The notes below the pieces were generated by a model. That model had not been told where the DNA came from. It did no database searches and saw nothing but the letters and a program-made list of their open reading frames with translations. Of a DNA stretch of 64,000 nucleotides, positions 57,618-64,000 are shown piece by piece (the stretch's first letter is position 1; every line of letters begins with the position of its first letter). The stretch is from assembly GCF_002135295.1 (NCBI RefSeq), contig NZ_NEGG01000009.1, positions 92,986 through 156,985 of the forward strand, read 5' to 3'. The translations under genes were made by a program, and so were the position numbers. The stretch comes from Acinetobacter sp. ANC 5054 (GTDB lineage Bacteria > Pseudomonadota > Gammaproteobacteria > Pseudomonadales > Moraxellaceae).

Positions 57618-57647
57618 TAGTAGATTGGAAATATATCCAATCTACTA
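57618..57647 (+). terminator. Hairpin after first FadL gene
   Basis: TAGTAGATTGGA-AATATA-TCCAATCTACTA, a perfect 12-bp stem. The following T-run is weak (TTGTTAAAAT), so it may be an mRNA-stabilising hairpin more than a true terminator. Confidence 0.6.
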
Positions 57648-57773
57648 TTGTTAAAATAATTTAATTCAAATGTTCATAGATTGAGCATTTGAATTTTTTA
57701 AGTTTCAATACAAATATTAAGTTAAATACTCTATTTTTTTATTTATAAATCATAAACATAGACACTAACTTCT

Positions 57774-57787
57774 AGAATAATTACTCT
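57774..57787. promoter_or_regulatory. Degenerate fadL operator copy, upstream of second FadL gene
   Basis: AGAATAATTACTCT, one mismatch to AGAGT-N4-ACTCT, 51 bp upstream of the perfect site. Confidence 0.5.
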
Positions 57788-57824
57788 AGCTCTGCTTATT
57801 TTTTAACTTATACAGTTCATTTTT

Positions 57825-57838
57825 AGAGTAGCAACTCT
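57825..57838. promoter_or_regulatory. Main operator candidate of second FadL gene
   Basis: AGAGTAGCAACTCT, a perfect AGAGT-N4-ACTCT palindrome followed by TATTTACTG and a TATATAT -10 candidate. It is 74 bp before the ATG. Confidence 0.6.
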
Positions 57839-57911
57839 TATTTACTGTTTTTCTATATATGTTACTTTCACTCACCGAATTAACATCAAAAGTTACAAAC
57901 AGGGATAATGT

Positions 57912-59063
57912 ATGCAACTCAACAGTCTTACAAAAGCCATCATCATCAGTTTAATGCCTGCGACTACAGCAATTGCTGGTGGTTTAGACCGTTCAGGCCA
58001 ATCAATTTCTGCATTCTTACAACCTGGTAACTATGCTGAAGCGGGTTTCTCGGTTTTAGATGCTGAAGTTCAGTCGAAGGAACTTAATGTAGATGATATG
58101 GCAAAGTCATACTACTTCCCTTCAGCTGCTGTAAAAGTTCAAGCAACTGATAAAATCTCTTTAGGTTTGATTTATGATCAACCTTATGGAGCTGAGTCTG
58201 AGTATGATGCCGCTTCGCCTGTATTTGGTAATGGTGCAGAAGGAACTTCTGTTGATGTTAAAACAGAAAACTTAACTGCACTTATTGGTTATCAACCAAC
58301 TGAAAATTGGAACTTTTATGCAGGTCCAGTTTGGCAAACAGTAGAAGCAAATATCAAATTGCGCGGCGCTGCTTATGGCGGTAATGCCAAGCTTGGTACA
58401 TATAATATTGAAGTAGAACGCGAAGAGGCATATGGCTGGTTAGCTGGTGTCGCTTATTCTATTCCTGAAATTGCATTAAAAGCAGCGATTACCTATCGCT
58501 CTGAAATTGAACATAATGCAAAATCAAAAGAGTCTACTCTTTTACCTGTACCATCTTTGAGTGGACTTACCTCGTCAGTTGATGCGACAACACCTCAGTC
58601 CGTAAACTTAGATTTCCAAACTGGTATTGCTAAAGACACATTAGCATTTGCAAACGTACGTTGGGTGCACTGGAGTCAATTTGCAGTTAAACCAACCTTG
58701 CTTGGGAATATAAGTTCAATTCCAGCGCCACATGTACGTCAAAACTTAATCGACTATTCTGATGATCAATGGTCAGCAAATGTTGGTGTTGGTCGTAAAT
58801 TTACACCAAAATGGTCGGGTTCAGCTTCTGTCGGTTATGACTCAGGTGCAGGTAACCCTGTAACAACACTTGGCCCAGTTGAAGGTTATTGGAACATTGG
58901 TTTAGGTGGACAATATAGCCCTGCTGAAAACTATTTCATCCAAGCAGGTGTTAAATACTTCTGGTTAGGTGATGCCACAGCACAAACTGGTGGTAATGAA
59001 GTTGGTGATTTTGAAGATAATCATGCTCTTGGTTATGGCTTGAAAATTGGTTACCGCTTCTAA
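57912..59063 (+). CDS. FadL-type outer-membrane transporter, paralogue 2
   Basis: A 383-residue member, the shortest of the three. Signal peptide residues 1-22 (ending TAIA-G), then GLDRSGQSISAFLQPGNYAEAGF, and the end LKIGYRF. It lacks about 80-90 residues of the loops present in paralogues 1 and 3 (the insert around residues 100-170). The reading frame is intact. Length differences suggest different substrates. A GGGATAAT ribosome stretch precedes the ATG. Confidence 0.9.
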   Translation: MQLNSLTKAIIISLMPATTAIAGGLDRSGQSISAFLQPGNYAEAGFSVLDAEVQSKELNVDDMAKSYYFPSAAVKVQATDKISLGLIYDQPYGAESEYDAASPVFGNGAEGTSVDVKTENLTALIGYQPTENWNFYAGPVWQTVEANIKLRGAAYGGNAKLGTYNIEVEREEAYGWLAGVAYSIPEIALKAAITYRSEIEHNAKSKESTLLPVPSLSGLTSSVDATTPQSVNLDFQTGIAKDTLAFANVRWVHWSQFAVKPTLLGNISSIPAPHVRQNLIDYSDDQWSANVGVGRKFTPKWSGSASVGYDSGAGNPVTTLGPVEGYWNIGLGGQYSPAENYFIQAGVKYFWLGDATAQTGGNEVGDFEDNHALGYGLKIGYRF

Positions 59064-59080
59064 TACAAGTTATATTTTGT

Positions 59081-59117
59081 AATGTAAAAAAGCCCCATTT
59101 TGGGGTTTTTTTACATT
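59081..59117. terminator. Terminator of second FadL gene
   Basis: AATGTAAAAAAGCCCC-ATTT-TGGGGTTTTTTTACATT, long stem including T and A runs. Confidence 0.85.
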
Positions 59118-59255
59118 CAACATGTGATGTATTCCACAATTTACTATATTTATTAAGCAATATATAGAGTATTTTTTAGCCAAACAAACTATAAATACTT
59201 TAAAATGAAACTTTAAAGTATTTATTTGTATAACAATAACTTAAATCAAAATTAT

Positions 59256-59269
59256 AAAGTTTTAACTCT
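59256..59269. promoter_or_regulatory. Degenerate fadL operator copy, upstream of third FadL gene
   Basis: AAAGTTTTAACTCT, one mismatch (first AGAGT reads AAAGT), 60 bp upstream of the perfect site. Confidence 0.4.
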
Positions 59270-59315
59270 AAAACAAATAAAAACAATGACTTTTTTATAC
59301 TATTAGTTCAATTTT

Positions 59316-59329
59316 AGAGTCTTTACTCT
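59316..59329. promoter_or_regulatory. Main operator candidate of third FadL gene
   Basis: AGAGTCTTTACTCT, a perfect AGAGT-N4-ACTCT palindrome followed by a T-run and TATGCTAAC. It is 109 bp before the ATG. Confidence 0.6.
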
Positions 59330-59437
59330 TTTTTTATTTATGCTAACTTGCGCACATAGATATGATTAAAAATAAATTACATATCTCATATTTTTATTAA
59401 CGCATTGAAGCGTTTTTTATACTAGGAAAGTAGAAAA

Positions 59438-60823
59438 ATGAACTTAAAAGCTTTAACAAGTGCCATTTTATTAGCCAGCGTTCCAGCGACAGGGGTTTTT
59501 GCAGCCGCTCTTGATCGCTCAGGTCAGTCAATCTCAGCATTTTTACAGCCGGGGAATTATTTTGAAGCCGGTATTTCAGCACTGGATGCTGATGTATCTG
59601 GAACAATGAAAGAAGGCTGGGTACCACCCAATGCCAACATTCAAGGTAAAGGAATGGGTGGGAGTGACCTAAGTGATATGGCTGAAAGTTATCACTTTTT
59701 TAATGCAGCACTAAAAGTTCAGATGACAGACAATCTATCTTTTGGTCTGATTTACGACCAGCCGTTTGGTGCCAAAGCTTCTTATTCAGCCAATGATAAA
59801 TCATTTTCTGAAACTGGAACCGGGCAAGCAGCATTAAAAGATGCCGGCACATTCTATAAAGGTGGTGAAGGTACAGCTGTTGATGTCCAAACTCAAAATT
59901 TATCATTTATTTTTGGTTATCAACCAACTGAAAACTGGAATATCTATGCCGGTCCTGTTTACCAGACAGTAAAAGGTGACGTTCAGCTTCGTGGCGCAGC
60001 TTACGGTCCTTTTGGTGGTGTACTTTGTCCAATCATGTGTTCAGCCATGGCAACCGGTGCAAATAAAACACCATTTAAAGGTTATGATGCATCGATAGGT
60101 GAAGACTCAGCCGTTGGCTGGTTAGGTGGTATAGCATTTCAGATTCCTGAAATTGCATTAAAAGCATCTTTAACGTACAGATCAGAAATAGATCACAATG
60201 TCAATATTGATGAAACACTTGGTTACGTTACAAACACACTTGTCGCTGGTCAATTTCCAACACTGGGTCAAGCCAACATTACAAAAATCAATAATGATGA
60301 AGGCAAAACCAAAATCACAACACCTCAATCGGTTAATTTAGATTTTCAGACAGGGATTATGGCTAATACTGTAGCATTTGCTCAGTTACGCTGGGTTGAC
60401 TGGTCAGAATTTGCGATTCGTCCCTATAAATTTGGTCAACTTGCATCGGGTTTATCACAAGCACTGGCAGGAACACCAAGAGGATTCGATTTAGTCGCTT
60501 ATGAAAAAGATCAAATTTCTGCAAACGTAGGTATTGGTCGTAAATTCAATGATCAATGGGCTGGCACAGCTATGGTTGGCTGGGACTCTGGTGCGGGTAA
60601 CCCTGTTTCAACTTTAGGCCCAACTGAAGGCTATTGGAGTGTTGGTTTAGGTGGTCAATTCTCTCCAACACCACAATCATTCATTCAAGCTGGTGTTAAA
60701 TATTTCTGGTTGGGTGATGCTAAATCACAAGTAGCTTCAGATTTTGGTACTGAAAACTATGCAGCAAACTTTGAAGACAATGATGCGATTGGATATAGCT
60801 TAAAACTAGGCTATCGTTTCTAA
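59438..60823 (+). CDS. FadL-type outer-membrane transporter, paralogue 3
   Basis: A 461-residue member. Signal peptide residues 1-22 (ending GVFA-A), then ALDRSGQSISAFLQPGNYFEAGI, ending LKLGYRF. It has a loop insertion with two cysteines close together (VLCPIMCSAM, about residue 195), which may form a disulfide and is absent from the other two. Third gene of the tandem cluster; a hairpin separates it from the convergent thrH. Confidence 0.9.
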   Translation: MNLKALTSAILLASVPATGVFAAALDRSGQSISAFLQPGNYFEAGISALDADVSGTMKEGWVPPNANIQGKGMGGSDLSDMAESYHFFNAALKVQMTDNLSFGLIYDQPFGAKASYSANDKSFSETGTGQAALKDAGTFYKGGEGTAVDVQTQNLSFIFGYQPTENWNIYAGPVYQTVKGDVQLRGAAYGPFGGVLCPIMCSAMATGANKTPFKGYDASIGEDSAVGWLGGIAFQIPEIALKASLTYRSEIDHNVNIDETLGYVTNTLVAGQFPTLGQANITKINNDEGKTKITTPQSVNLDFQTGIMANTVAFAQLRWVDWSEFAIRPYKFGQLASGLSQALAGTPRGFDLVAYEKDQISANVGIGRKFNDQWAGTAMVGWDSGAGNPVSTLGPTEGYWSVGLGGQFSPTPQSFIQAGVKYFWLGDAKSQVASDFGTENYAANFEDNDAIGYSLKLGYRF

Positions 60824-60850
60824 TTTGCTTTACAAAAATTAGGATTAAAC

Positions 60851-60876
60851 AGAAAGGGCGCCATTGGCGCCCTTCT
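60851..60876. terminator. Bidirectional terminator, third FadL gene / thrH
   Basis: AGAAAGGGCGCC-ATT-GGCGCCCTTCT, a near-perfect GC-rich stem, between convergent genes. Confidence 0.8.
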
Positions 60877-60898
60877 CTTATTCAGCTTTTACAACAAA

Positions 60899-61516
60899 TT
60901 AAGCTGGAATATCACGCACTGAAGCATTACGAATCGCTTCTTTTAGTGCTGCATAGCCATGAATTGGTGGGAACTGTGGAAATTCTGCAATCACATTTTC
61001 AGGCGCATCAAATAAGAAACCTGCATCTGCTTCACCTAGCATAGTTGTATCGTTATAAGAGTCACCTGCCGCAATAACACGGAAATTCAAACCATGAAGT
61101 GCTTGAACTGCTTTACGTTTTTGATCTGGTTGACGTAGTTTATAAGCGCTAATCATGCCATTTTCGTCAGTTTCTAACTTGTGACAGAAAATCGTCGGCC
61201 AGCCCAATTGCTTCATTAATGGATGAGCAAATTCGTAGAAAGTATCTGAAAGAATAATCAATTGAAAATGCGTGCTTACCCACTCAACAAATTCTTTTGC
61301 ACCTTCAAATGGACCCATATCTGCAATCACGTCTTGGATATCATTTAAGCCCAAGTTATGTTGTTTTAAGATATTTAAGCGTTGAGTCATCAACACGTCA
61401 TAATCTGGGATATCACGAGTCGTTGCTTCAAGCTCCTTAATCCCTGTTTTTTTAGCAAAGTTAATCCAAATTTCAGGAACCAAAACGCCTTCCAAATCCA
61501 AGCATACAACTTCCAT
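60899..61516 (-). CDS. thrH: Phosphoserine phosphatase / homoserine phosphotransferase ThrH
   Basis: A 205-residue HAD protein of the ThrH group, known from Pseudomonas. Motif I is CLDLEGVLVPE with Asp nucleophile; the second Asp is replaced by Glu (DLEGV), as in ThrH. Motif II is ILSDTFYEF and motif IV AAGDSYNDTTMLGEADAG. It removes phosphate from phosphoserine and can pass it to homoserine, complementing serB or thrB. A lone gene. Confidence 0.9.
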   Translation of the reverse strand: MEVVCLDLEGVLVPEIWINFAKKTGIKELEATTRDIPDYDVLMTQRLNILKQHNLGLNDIQDVIADMGPFEGAKEFVEWVSTHFQLIILSDTFYEFAHPLMKQLGWPTIFCHKLETDENGMISAYKLRQPDQKRKAVQALHGLNFRVIAAGDSYNDTTMLGEADAGFLFDAPENVIAEFPQFPPIHGYAALKEAIRNASVRDIPA

Positions 61517-61716
61517 GAATACTACCCTCTGTTATGTTGAAAAAATTTTTCAATATGATAGCCGAAGAATTAAAAATTGCATTGTTCTTTTTTAAATCTA
61601 TTTTTTTCATAAGTATTTATTTTTAAGTGATAAGTCGTTTTTAGCATTTCTATTAAAATAGTCCTGAAATAAATTAATATAGGTTTTGAAGTTCCAAGCC
61701 TATTGCCAGGACACAC

Positions 61717-62451
61717 ATGACTACAATCCCTACTATTGATCTTGTCGATGCACTTGCATCTGAATATGCAGATAAGTCACCTTCTGAAATTATGAAGCTT
61801 GCTTTGAGCCAACAAGGTGAAATTGCCATTTCCTTCTCAGGTGCGGAAGATGTGGTACTTATCGATCTAGCATCTAATCTTGGTATTCCATTTCGTGTTT
61901 TCAGCCTAGATACAGGTCGTCTACATCCCGAAACTTATCAATTTTTAGATACTGTGCGTAAACACTATAAAATTGATATTGAAATCTGTTTCCCCGAATC
62001 TGATGCTGTACAAAAATTAGTTACAGAAAAAGGTTTCTTTAGTTTTTATCAAGATGATCACAAAGAATGTTGTGGCATCCGTAAAGTTCAACCTCTTCGT
62101 AAAAAGCTTACTACTTTAGATGGTTGGATTACAGGTCAACGTAAAGACCAAAGTCCGGGCACACGCAATGAAATTCCTGTTGTACAGGCAGATCCTGGTT
62201 TCTCTGGCCCGGGTAAACAATTGATTAAATACAATCCACTCGCTAATTGGAGCAGTAGTGACGTTTGGAACTACATTCGCTTGATGGAAATTCCTTATAA
62301 TCCATTGCATGAACGTGGTTTTATTTCGATTGGTTGTGAGCCTTGTACACGTGCAGTATTACCAAACCAGCATGAACGTGAAGGTCGTTGGTGGTGGGAA
62401 GATGCAACTCATAAAGAATGTGGCCTACATGCTGGCAACATGAAGAAATAA
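61717..62451 (+). CDS. cysH: Phosphoadenylyl/adenylyl-sulfate reductase
   Basis: A 244-residue sulfate-assimilation reductase. The P-loop-like [14 protein letters not shown] begins at about residue 37. Four cysteines for a 4Fe-4S cluster are visible as ECCGIRK (about 112) and GCEPCTRAV (about 208), and the catalytic Cys lies in ECGLH at the C-terminus. The CC...CxxC arrangement marks the APS reductase type, which uses APS and not PAPS. It yields sulfite using thioredoxin. No other cys gene is adjacent. Confidence 0.92.
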   Translation: MTTIPTIDLVDALASEYADKSPSEIMKLALSQQGEIAISFSGAEDVVLIDLASNLGIPFRVFSLDTGRLHPETYQFLDTVRKHYKIDIEICFPESDAVQKLVTEKGFFSFYQDDHKECCGIRKVQPLRKKLTTLDGWITGQRKDQSPGTRNEIPVVQADPGFSGPGKQLIKYNPLANWSSSDVWNYIRLMEIPYNPLHERGFISIGCEPCTRAVLPNQHEREGRWWWEDATHKECGLHAGNMKK

Positions 62452-62458
62452 TCAAATC

Positions 62459-62486
62459 AAAACCACTGCTAAAGTAGTGGTTTTTT
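62459..62486 (+). terminator. Terminator of cysH
   Basis: AAAACCACT-GCTAA-AGTAGTGGTTTTTT stem and T-run. A loop variant is possible but the stem is clear. Confidence 0.82.
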
Positions 62487-62618
62487 CAACGCATAGATAC
62501 ACATAAATCCGTATTATTTTGATTTAAAAACGCTATACTGCAAAAGACAAATTAATAATTCTAACAATGCTACTCATACAAGAGCAGCTGTAGAAATTGC
62601 AGTGAGGCAATCAACGCT

Positions 62619-63998
62619 ATGCGTCCATTACATCCTATTGATTTCATATTCTTAAATTTAGAGAAACGGCAACAACCGATGCACGTGGGTGGACTTTTTT
62701 TATTTCAAATTCCAGAAAATGCACCTGAAACATTTATTCAAGATTTAGTTACGGATATTCGTAATTCAAAAACAATTCCAGTTCCACCTTTTAATAATAA
62801 ACTGAATGGCTTTTTTTGGGATGAAGATGAAGAATTCGATCTCGATCATCATTTCCGTCATATTGCATTGCCGCATCCGGGTCGTATTCGTGAATTATTG
62901 ACCTACATTTCTCAAGAACATAGCGCTTTGATTGATCGTGCCAAGCCGCTTTGGACTTGCCACATCATTGAAGGTATTGAAGGCAATCGTTTTGCCATGT
63001 ACTTCAAAATTCACCATGCCATGGTCGATGGTATTGCTGGCATGCGTTTGGTGGAAAAATCTCTATCGCATGATCCAAATGCGAAAAGTATTGTGCCACC
63101 TTGGTGTGTTGAAGGCCCACGTGCAAAACGCTTGAAACAACCTAAAGTCAGTCGCATTAAAGGCATCATGGCAACGCTGAAAAGTCAGTTGGATACAACG
63201 CCACGCGTATTGTACGAATTGTCTCAAACTGTCATGAAAGACATGGGACGTAACCCGGACTATGTTTCCAGCTTCCAAGCTCCGAGTTCAATTCTGAATC
63301 AACGAGTCAGCTCCTCTCGTCGTTTTGCAGCACAATCTTTTGAATTTTCGCGTTTGTCACATATTGCCAAGGCATTGGGTGTCACAATTAATGATATTGT
63401 GCTCGCAATTTGCTCAGGTGCGCTGCGTGAATACTTAATTACTCAAAATGCACTGCCAAGAAAACCGTTGATTGCCATGGTACCTGCTTCTGTTCGTTCT
63501 GATGATTCAGATCTTTCGAATCGTATCACCATGATTTTGGCAAATTTAGGCACGCATAAAGAAGATCCGCTTGAGCGTCTCAAAATTGTACGTCGTAGTG
63601 TATTGAATGCCAAAGAACGCTTTAAACGTATGAACTCGAATCAAATTTTGAACTATAGTGCATTTGTTTATAGTGCTGCTGGACTCAATATTGCTTCAGG
63701 AATTATGCCGAAACGTCAGGCATTTAATTTGGTGATTTCCAATGTTCCCGGCCCTCAAGAGCCTTTATATTGGAATGGAGCGCGCCTAGAAGCACTTTAC
63801 CCTGCTTCGATTGTATTAGATGGTCAGGCACTGAATATTACAATGACCAGCTATCTTGATAAACTTGAAGTTGGCTTAACTGCATGCCGAAATGCCCTAC
63901 CAAAAATGCAAAATTTACTCACACATTTGGAAGATGAAATTCAACGTTTTGAAGCCATTGTGAATCAAGACAACCCAAAGTTGCAGGCGGTTAGCTAA
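62619..63998 (+). CDS. atfA: Wax ester synthase / diacylglycerol acyltransferase (WS/DGAT)
   Basis: A 459-residue bifunctional acyltransferase, aligned closely from memory with A. baylyi AtfA (458 residues). It opens MRPLHPIDFIFLNLEKRQQ; the catalytic HHAMVDGIAGMRL (HHxxxDG) is at about residue 132, with FNLVISNVPGP near 370 typical of the C-terminal half. It esterifies fatty alcohols or diacylglycerol with acyl-CoA, making wax ester and triacylglycerol bodies. No operon partner. The FadL cluster upstream may supply hydrophobic substrates, which is an inference from distance alone. The gene ends at 63998, two bases before the window ends. Confidence 0.95.
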   Translation: MRPLHPIDFIFLNLEKRQQPMHVGGLFLFQIPENAPETFIQDLVTDIRNSKTIPVPPFNNKLNGFFWDEDEEFDLDHHFRHIALPHPGRIRELLTYISQEHSALIDRAKPLWTCHIIEGIEGNRFAMYFKIHHAMVDGIAGMRLVEKSLSHDPNAKSIVPPWCVEGPRAKRLKQPKVSRIKGIMATLKSQLDTTPRVLYELSQTVMKDMGRNPDYVSSFQAPSSILNQRVSSSRRFAAQSFEFSRLSHIAKALGVTINDIVLAICSGALREYLITQNALPRKPLIAMVPASVRSDDSDLSNRITMILANLGTHKEDPLERLKIVRRSVLNAKERFKRMNSNQILNYSAFVYSAAGLNIASGIMPKRQAFNLVISNVPGPQEPLYWNGARLEALYPASIVLDGQALNITMTSYLDKLEVGLTACRNALPKMQNLLTHLEDEIQRFEAIVNQDNPKLQAVS

Positions 63999-64000
63999 AC

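Overview
The window is chromosomal DNA of an Acinetobacter species. It is AT-rich, at roughly 40 percent GC by eye. The evidence is gene content and order: rubB-estB-oxyR followed by ppk and mtgA, as I recall from A. baylyi ADP1; the tesA / ybbA-ybbP divergon; pmrCAB; three FadL-type porins; and a wax ester synthase (WS/DGAT) very like A. baylyi AtfA but clearly not identical. No plasmid, prophage, IS element or CRISPR array is visible. Most of the window is ordinary core genome with two or three small accessory patches.

Layout. 1-2227: end of rubredoxin reductase, esterase EstB and peroxide sensor OxyR in one operon. 2228-3859: a 1 kb AT-rich gap and an orphan, degenerate LuxR-type response regulator. 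3944-7751: polyphosphate kinase, monofunctional transglycosylase and a rhomboid protease. 7803-11659: FtsX-type ABC exporter (ybbP, ybbA) and the divergent esterase tesA. 11730-14780: carbonic anhydrase, a secreted alpha/beta hydrolase and an uncharacterised protein. 14839-19025: Fur-boxed TonB receptor, NfuA and a second rhomboid. 19430-26870: an uncharacterised Rossmann-like protein, a Pit phosphate transporter with Pho boxes, and MetH. 26871-28841: a small accessory patch of nested palindromic repeats around an orphan membrane protein and a remnant of a DUF559 endonuclease gene. 28842-35405: dihydroxyacetone kinase, a NERD-helicase, an Fsr-like exporter with its AraC regulator, and a scar made of the 3' ends of a deformylase gene and of a second dihydroxyacetone kinase gene.

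35964-45205: ammonium transporter behind an NtrC-type palindrome, HAD phosphatase, a PAP2 phosphatase convergent with pmrCAB (lipid A phosphoethanolamine transfer and polymyxin resistance), a porin and an MFS carrier. 45374-53745: acyltransferase, patatin lipoprotein, NfeD/SPFH pair, PutP, IspA, a PAS-GGDEF cyclase and PrpF. 54077-63998: an AroP-type permease, tRNA-Arg(CCT), three tandem FadL paralogues, ThrH, CysH and WS/DGAT.

The most useful new observations are regulatory. (1) A perfect PmrA box (HTTAAD-N5-HTTAAD) stands before both pmrC and the convergent PAP2 phosphatase gene, so the phosphatase probably belongs to the PmrA regulon. (2) Each of the three FadL genes has its own copy of a 14-bp palindrome, AGAGT-N4-ACTCT, with a degenerate second copy 48-60 bp upstream, pointing to one unidentified regulator of the whole cluster. 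(3) PhoB-type heptamers cluster between pit and metH, with a weaker site before ppk. (4) The accessory repeats supply stop codons to genes on both strands, and the dhaK/def scar records a past rearrangement.
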